A stretch of DNA of 44,234 nt from Rubritalea profundi (GCF_002954445.1 NZ_MQWA01000001.1:3459453-3503686), one strand, 5' to 3'; counted from the stretch's first letter, positions 1 to 9,344 are shown. Notes: generated from the letters alone by a model not told the origin. Program-made: numbers and translations.

Positions 1-64
1 ACGAGGTGGCTTGAGTCGCTTATTTACTCTACAACTGAGGACTCGCATGGTAGGCAAGGCTTGA

Positions 65-934
65 ATGAAGAATGACCTACCTTATCACCACGACTGGAAA
101 CCACAGTTCGAAACCTCTCTCGGATTGCAGGTGAAGTGGTTTGGCCGTTGGGGCGAGGACCCGGAGTGGTCGATCGAGCCATCGCGACTCGCGGCGGATC
201 TCATCTGCTTTTTCTATCTTGAGGAGGGGTCGTGCACGGCTGTTGTTAATGGCGTCAATGTGCTGATGCAGCCGGGTGAGTTGGTCGTACTGCGTAGTGG
301 AGATGTGTTCTCGTTCGGCCAAGATCAGTTAAGACCTCAGACCAGCCTGTCGGCCTGCCTTTCACTTAACCAAGACGACACCTCGAACGTTTTACTTCGT
401 CATGCTTACCGACGCCATTATCTGCTGCAGGACAGGAAAACTTACGAGCAACAGTTTACCGCTGTCCTTGAGGCGCTGGAAACAGAAAACCGCTGGCGTA
501 ATCTACATGTCTCGGCAGCCATCTTTAGCTGGCTGGCAGGAGTGCAGGAAGCTCTTCGCCCTGACCCAGGTGCAGCACAGGCGACTTCAAAGACCGTTCA
601 TCATGTGCTCACCGCACAAGAATGGATTCAGCAGCGCCTAGGTGAAGATGTTTCCATCGCCAACTGGGCTGCTGTTTGTGGGCTCAACTCGGATTACTTC
701 AGTCGCTTGTTCAAATCGCACACTGGGATGACTCCGAAAACTTGGTTGATCGAGGCTCGGCTCCAGCGTGCCTCCAGATTACTGGCCTCTCAGGACGAGT
801 CCGTTGAGGAAGTCGCCTACCACTGTGGTTTCCACTGTCCGTTCCATTTCTCCCGCAGTTTCAAGCGCCGTTTTGGAATTTCTCCTAACCGTTACCGAGG
901 AGTTCGTCAGGTCCATGGGGTTGTGCATTCGTAA
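65..934 (+). CDS. AraC-family transcriptional regulator
   Basis: A 289-aa protein with the usual two-part AraC architecture. The N-terminal half (about residues 20-110) looks like a cupin-type ligand-binding fold, with a stretch reading VLMQPGELVVLRSGD. The C-terminal 100 residues hold two helix-turn-helix units; the second ends in the family signature around VAYHCGFHCPFHFSRSFKRR and GISPNRYR. Full length for the family. It is the first gene of a same-strand run of sugar-processing genes, so it is probably their local activator, responding to a sugar. That role is inferred from position only. The ATG at 65 lacks a strong Shine-Dalgarno, as do most genes here. Confidence 0.9.
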   Translation: MKNDLPYHHDWKPQFETSLGLQVKWFGRWGEDPEWSIEPSRLAADLICFFYLEEGSCTAVVNGVNVLMQPGELVVLRSGDVFSFGQDQLRPQTSLSACLSLNQDDTSNVLLRHAYRRHYLLQDRKTYEQQFTAVLEALETENRWRNLHVSAAIFSWLAGVQEALRPDPGAAQATSKTVHHVLTAQEWIQQRLGEDVSIANWAAVCGLNSDYFSRLFKSHTGMTPKTWLIEARLQRASRLLASQDESVEEVAYHCGFHCPFHFSRSFKRRFGISPNRYRGVRQVHGVVHS

Positions 935-1064
935 AGGACACACTTGGATGTTCAGGTTTGCCCTCTTCCAATTAAAAAGTCGGATTTGTGCATAAATTGA
1001 GCGCATTCACTGCATTCAAATTATGCAGGTTATCTTGTAGCATGTCATATTCTTACTGAATAAC

Positions 1065-2378
1065 ATGAACCGTTCAGGATTTAATGGAACAAGCTTAAAA
1101 AATATCATGAATAACGAACAACTGAACAACGAGAATAGCATTGAAAATCTAGAAGAAGGCGGCCTGTCACGTCGCGGGTTCTTGCACGGACTTGGCGGCG
1201 CGGGAGCATTTCTCGGCATGGCCGGAATGGCGGGCAACGTTTCAGCAGCACCCAAGGATGCCGATGGGAAAATCATCCCAGGATTTGAAAAAATCAAGGA
1301 TGATCCTAATGCTGCAAGGGGGTGGAGATCGGTTTCCGATCGTAAGATCAAGGTCGGCATCGCTGGATACGGCCTCTGTAAATTCGGTGGGGCATTCTTT
1401 TATCAAAACCACCCGAATGTCGAAGTGGTGGCAGCCACCGATCTCGATCCGGGTCGCTGTGCTGCCTTGGCCAGAGCTGTGGGAGCCAAGAAGACTTATC
1501 CGTCTTGCGAAGAAATGATCAAGGACAAGAGCATCGAAGCCATCTACATCGCTACCGATGCGCCAAGCCACGCTCGTCTGGCAATCATGGCATTGAATCA
1601 CGGCAAGCATGTGGTCTCTGCAGTACCAGCCGTGTTTGGCTTTGAAGCCGAGGGGCAGGCGGAAGAATTGTTCAATGCCGTCAAGAAGAGCGGCATGAAG
1701 TACATGATGAATGAGACCTCAATGTTCCATACCGACCTCTACTCCAAACGCATGCAATGCCAGGCAGGGGCGCTTGGTAAAATCATTTACTCAGAGGGCG
1801 AGTACTATCATGACTTCGGTCCCAAGGGACTTCCCGGTTACAACCCCCAAAACGGCAAGATTGATCTCAACGGCTGGCGCAAGGCTCTGCCGCCAATGTG
1901 GTATCCCACCCACGCGACGGCCTACTACGTTGGTATCACAGGTGGACGGTTCACCGAAGTATCCGGACTGGGCACACCCGGCATCTACGCCGAATACAAC
2001 AAGGGTGACAACCAGCACAAGAACCCGTTTGGCACGGAAGTCGCTATGTTCAAGACCAGCGAAGGCGGTATCTCACGAATGGCGGGAAGCTGGGACATGA
2101 AAAATGCCCACGGCGAGAAAGGTCGCGTCTACGGACAAAAACCTCATAATAATAAAATCAAAGGAACTCGCCCGCCGCTACCACCAAGCGTCAAGGGCGG
2201 CGGTCATGGCGGCTCGCACGGCCAACTGACCAACAACTTCATCGAATCCATCCTGCTGGATAAGAAACCCATCGTCGACATCGGCGATGCCCTGAACATG
2301 ACCCTGGGTGGTGTGATCGCCCACAAATCCGCCATGAAAGGCGGCGAGTGGATGAAGATTCCTCAGTACGATTTGTAA
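1065..2378 (+). CDS. Tat-exported Gfo/Idh/MocA-family oxidoreductase
   Basis: A 437-aa protein. A twin-arginine signal (LSRRGFLHGLGGAGAFLGMA) lies at about residues 34-53, so it should be folded in the cytoplasm with its cofactor and exported by Tat. A Rossmann nucleotide-binding stretch follows (KVGIAGYGLCKFGGAF). The family is NAD(P)-dependent sugar and polyol dehydrogenases and related enzymes. The usual EKP motif, whose Lys is catalytic in many members, is replaced by AVPA in GKHVVSAVPAVFG, so the chemistry may differ. A second in-frame ATG at 1107 would still leave an intact Tat signal, so the start is uncertain. The GH43-like gene begins three bases after its stop. Confidence 0.88.
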   Translation: MNRSGFNGTSLKNIMNNEQLNNENSIENLEEGGLSRRGFLHGLGGAGAFLGMAGMAGNVSAAPKDADGKIIPGFEKIKDDPNAARGWRSVSDRKIKVGIAGYGLCKFGGAFFYQNHPNVEVVAATDLDPGRCAALARAVGAKKTYPSCEEMIKDKSIEAIYIATDAPSHARLAIMALNHGKHVVSAVPAVFGFEAEGQAEELFNAVKKSGMKYMMNETSMFHTDLYSKRMQCQAGALGKIIYSEGEYYHDFGPKGLPGYNPQNGKIDLNGWRKALPPMWYPTHATAYYVGITGGRFTEVSGLGTPGIYAEYNKGDNQHKNPFGTEVAMFKTSEGGISRMAGSWDMKNAHGEKGRVYGQKPHNNKIKGTRPPLPPSVKGGGHGGSHGQLTNNFIESILLDKKPIVDIGDALNMTLGGVIAHKSAMKGGEWMKIPQYDL

Positions 2379-2381
2379 GTC

Positions 2382-3431
2382 ATGTTTCAACAAATTTGGA
2401 GAGTTGTGGTTTCTGCGATCTGCTTAACGCAGCTAGCTTGTTTGGCTTCGGCAGATCCGGAAGCGAACGATACCACTATCGTCAATGGCACCGACTGGAA
2501 GGATACCGAAGGCAATACCATCGTCGCACACGAAGGTGAGCTATCACGCTTCAACGGAGTGTTCTACTGGTACGGCAGCAGCTATGAAAATAATCCCAAG
2601 GGCAGGTTCCGCATGCCGGCCGGACCTGTCTGGAACGGCGTGCAAGTTTACAGCTCCACTGACCTCAAGAACTGGACCTACAAAGGCGTGTGCCTACCGC
2701 GCCCTGAGAAAGGCTTCGGCAAGGTCGGAGCCACCGGGCGGGCACATGTGATGTACAATGAAAAAACCAAGAAGTATGTGATGTGGTACCGTTGGTTTGT
2801 GGCGATGCCGGCGTCGTTTCTCTGTGTCGCAACAGCCGATCATCCAGAGGGACCATTTACTCCACACGGGCCGCAACAAATGGGCACCTCAACTGGGTTT
2901 GGATCCGACATGAATATCTTCCAAGATGACGATGGCAAGGCCTACGTGATCTACTGTGATCACAATGCACCAGATGCCAAGCCAGCGAACGGTTGGCGTT
3001 ATGCCATCCGCATCGATAGCCTCAGTGACGATTACTTGACCAGTAACAGAGATGGCGTGGTGATCTTTGACAAAGGCTGCGAAGCTCCCGCCATGGTGAA
3101 ACACAAAGGCAAGTACATCGCAGTCGCATCCGGCGTGCATGGCTGGGCGGGTTCAAATACCAAGTGTGCCGTGGCCGATTCGCCGCTAGGAGAATACAAA
3201 AAGCAGGCAGATATCAGCGAGCAGAAGAGTTGGGGATCTCAGGTCACCGACCTGATTTACCTCAAGGAGTCCGACACCGTGATGGCGCTCTGCGACCAGT
3301 GGTGGAATTCGGATAAAAACGACATCAATAAATCGCGCTATCTGTTTCTTCCGCTGTTTCTTAATGAGAAAACCGGCAAGGTGAAAATGGAATACCGCGA
3401 GAAATGGCAGCCATTAAAGCCTTCCAAATAG
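2382..3431 (+). CDS. Secreted GH43-like beta-propeller glycoside hydrolase
   Basis: A 349-aa protein with a Sec signal peptide (about residues 1-24, cleavage near LASA). The motif order resembles GH43 enzymes of the exo-beta-1,3-galactanase-like group: DTEGNTIVAHEGEL near residue 41, GVFYWYGSS near 59, GSDMNIFQDDDGKAYVIY near 174, and CEAPAMVKHKGKY near 233, followed by SGVHGW. Asp176 fits the pKa-modulating Asp and Glu234 the proton donor. In this group the usual N-terminal catalytic Asp is absent, and here the position reads HEGEL. It probably releases galactose or another sugar from a polymer outside the cytoplasm. It is tightly coupled to the upstream oxidoreductase (3-base gap). The exact substrate cannot be read from sequence. 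Confidence 0.75.
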   Translation: MFQQIWRVVVSAICLTQLACLASADPEANDTTIVNGTDWKDTEGNTIVAHEGELSRFNGVFYWYGSSYENNPKGRFRMPAGPVWNGVQVYSSTDLKNWTYKGVCLPRPEKGFGKVGATGRAHVMYNEKTKKYVMWYRWFVAMPASFLCVATADHPEGPFTPHGPQQMGTSTGFGSDMNIFQDDDGKAYVIYCDHNAPDAKPANGWRYAIRIDSLSDDYLTSNRDGVVIFDKGCEAPAMVKHKGKYIAVASGVHGWAGSNTKCAVADSPLGEYKKQADISEQKSWGSQVTDLIYLKESDTVMALCDQWWNSDKNDINKSRYLFLPLFLNEKTGKVKMEYREKWQPLKPSK

Positions 3432-3447
3432 AACTGAGAAAGCGTAG

Positions 3448-4704
3448 ATGTCGTCCATGATCAAACCATGCGCTAGGGTTCTTTCCTCTCTGCTATTATC
3501 CTCAGCGTTACTCTCTGCCTCAGAAGAGGTCAGTTTCGGCATGCCCGAGATGAAGCTGGTCAAGGAGTTTAAAAAAGGCGAGCGAAAGGTCCTGCGCTAC
3601 GAACACGACAGTATCGCTGAGTGGGGGTACGCAAAGCCACAGCAGGATTACTTCTACGTTCTTCCCCTTACAGATAATCCCGAGAAAAAGCCATTGCATG
3701 TGGTCCTTCACTCGGCAGGTTGTAGTGGCGACATCGTATTAGATCTAGCCTTTAAGAAACCAGATTGGTTTCACTACGTGGGACTTGAGGACCAAGTGGT
3801 CATCTACCTCGATTGCGCAAAGAATCGGAACGATTGGTGGTGGGGCGCACACGCGATCAAGCGGGAGTCTGAGAAATACGCGGATGCGTATTGCCCGACG
3901 GAAAAACGGATTCTTACGACGATCGAATGGGCGGTCAAGACCTATCAAGTCGACCGCAACCGCGTCTACCTCAGCGGCATCTCGATGGGCGGGAGCGGCA
4001 GCCTCGGGATCGGTATGAGGCGTGGTGACATCTTTGCGGCAGTGAATCTGATGGTGCCAGCCGGGATCGAGCACATCCAACACCGCGTGTTTGGCAAGGA
4101 CGTTCCTGATCCGCCAATTCTCGTCAATTTCTCCGCACAAAACGACAACTGGAGTAAAGGGCAGGAGAAGTTGATTGCCTACTTCGAGGAAAAGAAATTC
4201 CCACTCGTGTTTGCATGGGGGCAGCATGGTCACAATAGCTCAACGGCCGGATACCACCCTGCGGCGCAAGCTTTCCCATGGCGATCGATTCGCAAAAACG
4301 AGGCCTATCCGGTTTTCTCAAATGCCAGCACGGACAACAACTACCCAGGTTTTAAAAACGCGACCGGCGGTGACAAGTCCGGCCAGATCGGCGCCCTGTT
4401 CCGATGGAAAACCATTGCGGATACTCCAAGTAACTTCCAGATCGATCTCCGACTCGTCAACAAAACCGAGCTCAAGCCCGCACTGAAGGGGAAGATCGAT
4501 CTCCCTAACACCGCGAACACGGCCGTGAGTTTTCGACGCCTGCAGCGATTTAAAACCAAGGCCGGACAAACCTACCAATGGTCCCTCAGTCGTGAGGGCA
4601 AAACCCTGCAGACCGGATCGGCAAAGGCGGACGAATCCGGCCTCCTAACAATCAGGAAATTGCACATCAGCATTCAATCCGCACGGTTGAAGGTGAAGCA
4701 CTAA
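3448..4704 (+). CDS. Secreted alpha/beta-hydrolase (esterase / PHB-depolymerase-like)
   Basis: A 418-aa protein with a signal peptide (about residues 1-25). The nucleophile elbow GISMGGSGS places the catalytic Ser at residue 179. A later QNDNW is a candidate for the acid and GQHGHNSS for the His. The region LHVVLHSAGCSGD could form the oxyanion-hole strand. About 110 residues after the hydrolase core look like a beta-rich C-terminal domain. The most likely role is a carbohydrate esterase (acetyl, feruloyl or similar) acting beside the GH43-like enzyme 16 bases upstream. This is inferred from fold and neighbours. Confidence 0.72.
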   Translation: MSSMIKPCARVLSSLLLSSALLSASEEVSFGMPEMKLVKEFKKGERKVLRYEHDSIAEWGYAKPQQDYFYVLPLTDNPEKKPLHVVLHSAGCSGDIVLDLAFKKPDWFHYVGLEDQVVIYLDCAKNRNDWWWGAHAIKRESEKYADAYCPTEKRILTTIEWAVKTYQVDRNRVYLSGISMGGSGSLGIGMRRGDIFAAVNLMVPAGIEHIQHRVFGKDVPDPPILVNFSAQNDNWSKGQEKLIAYFEEKKFPLVFAWGQHGHNSSTAGYHPAAQAFPWRSIRKNEAYPVFSNASTDNNYPGFKNATGGDKSGQIGALFRWKTIADTPSNFQIDLRLVNKTELKPALKGKIDLPNTANTAVSFRRLQRFKTKAGQTYQWSLSREGKTLQTGSAKADESGLLTIRKLHISIQSARLKVKH

Positions 4705-4739
4705 AGTAAATAGATAACCTCACCCCGAGCATCAGGCCC

Positions 4740-5468
4740 ATGAATAAACTAACAGCATTCCTCCTGGCATTCACTGCACTTGCGTTACCCGCGCATGTTT
4801 GCGCTGCGGAGCCGAGTAAAAACGATGCCCCCCATCCGCAAAAAGCCTTTGTCAATCCGAAGGACGATCCGGATCTGCTCAATGTCTTGATCATAGGAGA
4901 TTCGATCTCTATCAGATACACCACAGCCGTGCGCAAGTTGTTGCATGGTAAGGCTGATGTGTTTCGCCCCGGAGCCAATTGCATGTACTCGGGCCATAGG
5001 GCACAAAGCATGAAGGCATGGGTGGCTAACAGAAAGTGGGATGTCATCCACTTCAACTTTGGCATCTGGGACACCCACTACCTGCATAATGGCAAACTGA
5101 TCATGCCTAACAATCTGAGTAACTATAAAGAAGCAGACTTGAAACGCAGATACAGCCATCAGCAATACATCAAGAATCTCGAGAAAGTGCTCAAAGTCGT
5201 CAAGCGCACCAAGGCCAAACTCATCTGGGCCAGCACAACACCATTTATCTCATACGGGTAGGATACGAAGGTGTTTCTTGCCGAGAACAACAAGCTTGCC
5301 GCAAAGTTGATGCAAGACAATGACATCGTCATCAATGACCTGTATGCGCTTGCTCTGCCCAATCTAAAGCAATGGCAATTGAAGGATGGCTGCCATTTCA
5401 ACCCTGAAGGATACACCGGTCTAGCCACCCAAGTGGTGCCAAAGATATTAGCAGAAATCAAACCGTAG
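4740..5468 (+). pseudogene. SGNH/GDSL hydrolase interrupted by an in-frame TAG
   Basis: One reading frame runs from the ATG at 4740 to the TAG-terminated end at 5468, but an amber codon at 5259-5261 splits it. The first part (173 aa, signal peptide ending near VCAAEP) carries block I of the SGNH family (LIIGDSISIRY) and FNFGIWDTHY. The second part carries the catalytic Asp-x-x-His block (DGCHFNPEGYTGL). Both halves are needed for the Ser-His-Asp triad, so termination at the amber codon should give an inactive product. There is no frameshift: the 5' and 3' parts are in the same frame, and one base change would restore a protein of about 242 aa. Readthrough or a sequencing error are alternatives. 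The second part could be called separately from a GTG at 5271, but alone it lacks the nucleophile. Confidence 0.8.
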
Positions 5469-5662
5469 TCACGCATCGTCCCCCTTTTTACGCAGTGTGC
5501 GAAGAGGTGTGGGGGATTGTGACGAAGGCTTGTTGAAGCGAAGAATGAGCGGGGGAAATAGGTACCTTTTAAAGTTTAAATTTTATTCCGAGCAGCTGAG
5601 GAAACTTTATGTTTGCTGATTCTGAGTGAAATATCGATCTGCAAGAGTACGTTTTAAAAGAG

Positions 5663-6355
5663 ATGATGAAAATAAGAATGACATTTTTTGCCACACTGGC
5701 TGCGACTTTAGTGGGGGGACCGCTAGCGACTGCCGAACCATTATTTAACGGTAAAGACCTTGCGGGCTGGAAGACCGATGTGCCTGATGCCGATAAAACC
5801 CCTAACATTCAGCCCAGCTTTATGGTGCGGGATGGAAAGTTGGTGAGCCTTGGCACCCCTCGTGGCCATTTGATCTCTGACAAGTCTTACGAGAATTACC
5901 GCCTTACCGTGGAGTATCGTTTCACTGGAAAGCCCGGTAATTGTGGTGTGTTAGTTCATTCCTCCAAGCCACGAGTTCTCTATGGAATGTTTCCAAAATC
6001 GATCGAAGTTCAGATGCAGTCGGGACACGCTGGAGACTTCTGGTGCATTGGGGAAAATATTGAAGTTCCCAACATGGATCAGCGCCGTCCTAAGAAAGAG
6101 GGACAAAAATATGGAGGCAGTAAAGGGGATGCACGTCGCATTCTGAACCTGACGGATGATTCCGAGAATAAGCTGGGTGAGTGGAATACAATGGTCATCG
6201 AGTGTCAAGCTGACGAGGTGAAAGTCTGGGTCAACGATACCCTTGTAAACCATGGGACTAAATCAACAGCCAGCAAAGGGCAAATCGCTCTTCAAGCTGA
6301 AGGTGCCGAAGTCGAATTCAAAAAATTCGACCTTGAACCGCTAACAAAGAAGTAG
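5663..6355 (+). CDS. DUF1080 protein (3-keto-disaccharide hydrolase-like)
   Basis: A 230-aa protein with a signal peptide (about residues 1-24, ATAEP at the junction). The start of the mature protein has the family hallmark LFNGKDLAGWK. Later landmarks are YRFTGKPGNCGVLVHSS, WNTMVIECQADEVKVWVNDTLVNHG and GQIALQAEGAEVEFKKFDL, all typical of this concanavalin-like beta-sandwich family. Named members hydrolyse 3-keto-glucosides, which would pair logically with the exported oxidoreductase at 1065. That pathway link is an inference. The start ATGATG at 5663 follows an AAAGAG that may act as ribosome binding site. Confidence 0.85.
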   Translation: MMKIRMTFFATLAATLVGGPLATAEPLFNGKDLAGWKTDVPDADKTPNIQPSFMVRDGKLVSLGTPRGHLISDKSYENYRLTVEYRFTGKPGNCGVLVHSSKPRVLYGMFPKSIEVQMQSGHAGDFWCIGENIEVPNMDQRRPKKEGQKYGGSKGDARRILNLTDDSENKLGEWNTMVIECQADEVKVWVNDTLVNHGTKSTASKGQIALQAEGAEVEFKKFDLEPLTKK

Positions 6356-6740
6356 GTTAGCCTCGAAGGGAACGCTACAGGGATTTAGCGCTTATTTTTT
6401 TACGGGAAGGATGAGTTACTGGCACTGGATTCCACCACTTTTAGCCACCGAAGGCGAAAGGGAATAAGATGTGCTGGCCCGTGACGAAATATTTAAACTG
6501 AAAGTCCGAACAACAGTAAAAAATATAAATAAGCAGATGGGGAATGTTCACATATCATTTTACCGCTAGGGTTTTGTTTATGGGTGGCAGCCCTCATTTT
6601 TTCTATTAATTTGCGCGTTTTTAGGTCTCCTTGATCTCAACTCCTTTGTCCATTGGATATCAAGTTGCGTTATCGGCATTGTGCCAATGACTGATGCGGC
6701 GAGGATGTCCGGTTAGAGACGCACGAGCGGGGGTGAATTA
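6356..6740. other. Intergenic spacer of 385 bases without a supported gene
   Basis: Apart from the weak terminator-like hairpin at its left end there is a GGG/CCC-rich hairpin followed by six T near 6571-6604, and a small palindrome (CATTG-TGC-CAATG) at 6677-6689. No convincing ORF was found. The promoter of the M20 peptidase gene must lie in the right half, but no clear -35/-10 pair could be chosen. Confidence 0.5.
6373..6401 (+). terminator. Weak candidate terminator after the DUF1080 gene
   Basis: A short 5-bp stem (CGCTA at 6373-6377 with TAGCG at 6386-6390) is followed by CTTA and seven T. The stem is short, so this is only a plausible intrinsic terminator for the sugar island. Confidence 0.35.
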
Positions 6741-8123
6741 GTGATCTTCGGGCTTGCCGAAGCCTCTGGCAAAGCGCATGAATGTGGCATGCAATCTCAG
6801 CTTGATGATCTTTTTAGTTTTCTCCGTTTTCCTAGTATTTCCACGGCATCTGAACATGCCGGCGATGTGCTCGCTTGTGGCCAATGGCTCGAGCAAAAAC
6901 TTTCAGGCATGGGGCTCAGTGTTGAGCTTCACGAGACTCCCGGCCATCCGGTGGTAGTCGCTAGGAATGAGCACAAAGAAGGCCGTAAGACGGTTCTTAT
7001 TTATGGTCATTATGATGTGCAGCCGGTCGATCCTATAGAGCTCTGGGATACAGCCCCTTTTGAGCCTGTTCTGAAAGACGGCAGGATCTGGGGACGTGGT
7101 ACTAGCGACAATAAAGGCCAGATGATGGCGCATGTTTTAGGTGTAGAGAAGACTCTGAAAGAGCACGGCGAACTACCGGTGAACCTCATTTTCCTATTTG
7201 AAGGGGAAGAGGAAATCGGCAGTCCGAACCTAGTGCCTTTTCTCGAAGCACACAAAGCGGAACTCGCTTGTGACATCATTGCTGTCTCTGACACTGGTAT
7301 GGTGGCGCGTGGAGTCCCAACTATGGGCTACGGCTTACGTGGAATCACTTGCTGTGAAGTGACTGTCAAAGGGCCGAGTGGCGACCTGCACTCGGGTTGT
7401 TATGGTGGGGCAGTGGCAAATCCAGTAACGGCTGTGGCGCGGCTGGTAGCGAGCCTGCACGATGCTGAGGGCAATATCGCGATTGAAGGATTTTACGATG
7501 ATGTGAAACCACTCGAGAACTGGGAGCGCGAGATGTGGGCGCAAATCCCAGGGATGAGCGACCAAGATATGATGGGTCTAACTGGAGCTCCTGCAGTATT
7601 TGGTGAACCAGGCTACAGCACTGCTGAACGTCTCTGGGCGCGGCCAACTGCCGAGGTCAATGGCATTGGTGGTGGTTACCAGGGTGAAGGCTCCAAGACG
7701 GTTCTCCCTGCAGAGGCGATGGCGAAATTTTCCTTCCGATTAGTGCCGAATCAAGTCCCTGAAGACATCAGCAAAAAAGTCCAAGCCCACCTTGAGAAGC
7801 ACGCTCCAGTAGGAGTGACTGTGGAGGTGGAAGTTGGCCACGATGGCAAGCCCTACTACAGTGACCCTAACAGCCCGTACGGCAAAGCTGGTCAGATCGC
7901 TCTAGAAAAATCGTTTGGCAAGAAACCCGTGCTGATTCGTGAAGGAGGAAGTATTCCCATCATTAAAGATATGCAGGACATCCTTGGTGCCGACTCTCTC
8001 TTGTTAGGCCTCTCCTTGCCTGATTGTCAAATCCACGCGCCGAATGAAAACTTCTGGGTTGAGAACTTCGAGGCGGGCATCGAGATGAATGCCATTTTGC
8101 TTAAAGAACTCGCAAAGGTGTAG
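6741..8123 (+). CDS. M20-family metallopeptidase (dipeptidase)
   Basis: A 460-aa cytosolic-type M20 peptidase; there is no signal peptide. Metal and catalytic landmarks are in order: GHYDVQPVD (His90, Asp92), GRGTSDNKGQ (Asp123 as bridging ligand), EGEEEIGS (Glu157/Glu158), ISDTGM-like Asp in AVSDTGM, and a late His in CQIHAPNE. The dimerisation-domain stretch GPSGDLHSG is present. It resembles carnosinase-like / PepV-like dipeptidases that use two Zn or Mn ions. The GTG at 6741 is preceded by GGGGGTGA at good spacing, which favours it over the ATG at 6789 (residue 17), which lacks one. Confidence 0.88.
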   Translation: MIFGLAEASGKAHECGMQSQLDDLFSFLRFPSISTASEHAGDVLACGQWLEQKLSGMGLSVELHETPGHPVVVARNEHKEGRKTVLIYGHYDVQPVDPIELWDTAPFEPVLKDGRIWGRGTSDNKGQMMAHVLGVEKTLKEHGELPVNLIFLFEGEEEIGSPNLVPFLEAHKAELACDIIAVSDTGMVARGVPTMGYGLRGITCCEVTVKGPSGDLHSGCYGGAVANPVTAVARLVASLHDAEGNIAIEGFYDDVKPLENWEREMWAQIPGMSDQDMMGLTGAPAVFGEPGYSTAERLWARPTAEVNGIGGGYQGEGSKTVLPAEAMAKFSFRLVPNQVPEDISKKVQAHLEKHAPVGVTVEVEVGHDGKPYYSDPNSPYGKAGQIALEKSFGKKPVLIREGGSIPIIKDMQDILGADSLLLGLSLPDCQIHAPNENFWVENFEAGIEMNAILLKELAKV

Positions 8124-8177
8124 TCACAGCGATTACTAATAATTATGCTACGAGTCGGAACAGAGAGCTAATCTAGA

Positions 8178-9233
8178 ATGCAAAATATAGAAAAGGCGGA
8201 GAATCAGGGAACGGTAGAAGCGCAAATATTCACCATTACTGCGCGCTGTGGAACTGGAATCGAAGTAAGCCTGAGTAACTTGGGGGCAAGTATCTTGAGG
8301 GTATTGGCTCCAGACCGTGAGGGAAATTTTGAAGATGTGGTGCAAGGCCCGGATGGATTAGCTGGATTACGCGATGATCCAGCCTATATGGGGAGGTCAG
8401 TCGGGCGCTTTGCTAATCGCATCGCTGATGGTCGGTTTACCCTTGATGAAAAGGATTACCAATTGGCAAGAAATAATGGACCCAACCACCTGCATGGTGG
8501 ACTAGGGGGGATTCACAACGAAGTGTGGGACGTCGTTGAGCAGAGTGATACTAAAATTGTGTTTGCTCTGGCGTGTGTAGATGGCAGTGACGGCTACCCA
8601 GGTGAGTTGGCGATCTCAGTCCGCTACGAAGTCACTGAGGCTATGCGTTTAGAGGTAGAGTACACAGCGACAACCACCAAGCAGACACCGGTAAATATCG
8701 TGCAGCATGTGTATTGGAATCTCACTGGAGATCCTGCTGAGTCGGTGCTAAATCACACAATGGAGTCGGTGCAAGCGGCACATTACTTGCCGGTCGATGC
8801 TGATTCCATCCCTCTTGGAGAAATAGCTTCAGTGAGTGAGACCCCTTTTGATTTTTCAATTACCAAACCACTCAGTGTGGGGCTAAATTCTGGCGATGAG
8901 CAAATCGAGAGAACGCAAGGCTATGACCACTGTCTTGTTTTCTCTGACAAGGTGGAGAATCTGGCTCTGAACTCGCTCACTTTAACCGATCCAAAATCCG
9001 GACGTAGTCTGTGCATGTCTACTAACATGCCAGGTGTCCAGCTGTACTCAGGAAATTTCCTCGATGGCTCAACCAAAGGGAAGGGGAATCAGCTGATTCA
9101 CGCACGCTCAGGAGTCTGTATGGAGACCCAACATTTTCCTGATTCACCGAACCAAAAACAATTTCCAAGCCCAATGCTCGGTGTGGGGGAATCCTACCAG
9201 CATTTGATTTGTTATGATTTTGGAGTGAGCTAA
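8178..9233 (+). CDS. galM: Aldose 1-epimerase (galactose mutarotase)
   Basis: A 351-aa protein of normal length for GalM. It interconverts alpha and beta anomers of galactose or glucose. Motifs in order: GRFANRIADGRF near residue 76, NHLHGG (His104/His106), VQHVYWNLTG with the catalytic His at 177, and the C-terminal CMETQHFPDSPNQ with the catalytic Glu. No signal peptide, so cytoplasmic. It sits 54 bases after the M20 peptidase gene and is probably cotranscribed with it. A link to galactose released by the island upstream is possible but not shown. Confidence 0.92.
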   Translation: MQNIEKAENQGTVEAQIFTITARCGTGIEVSLSNLGASILRVLAPDREGNFEDVVQGPDGLAGLRDDPAYMGRSVGRFANRIADGRFTLDEKDYQLARNNGPNHLHGGLGGIHNEVWDVVEQSDTKIVFALACVDGSDGYPGELAISVRYEVTEAMRLEVEYTATTTKQTPVNIVQHVYWNLTGDPAESVLNHTMESVQAAHYLPVDADSIPLGEIASVSETPFDFSITKPLSVGLNSGDEQIERTQGYDHCLVFSDKVENLALNSLTLTDPKSGRSLCMSTNMPGVQLYSGNFLDGSTKGKGNQLIHARSGVCMETQHFPDSPNQKQFPSPMLGVGESYQHLICYDFGVS

Positions 9234-9282
9234 GTTGGCGTAGATGCTAAGTCTATTGATTAGCTAGGACGATGAAACTTTT

Positions 9283-9344
9283 CTTACCGCGAAAAATGCG
9301 AAAGTAACGAAAGTGTTGTACGATGAAGCGGTTCTTACCACGGA
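9283..9344. repeat. Dispersed 'cgaaaaatgcgaaa' repeat, copy 1
   Basis: About 62 bases containing CGAAAAATGCGAAAG, AACGAAAG, GTACGATGAA and TTACCACG. A second copy starts 105 bases later at 9388 with nearly the same order of words. A related, more expanded copy lies at 25320-25410. Confidence 0.75.

Noticed and set aside
5479-5516. TCCCCC / GGGGGA inverted repeat after the SGNH gene
   Set aside because: Six-base arms with a 26-base loop and no T-tract; too weak to call a terminator.
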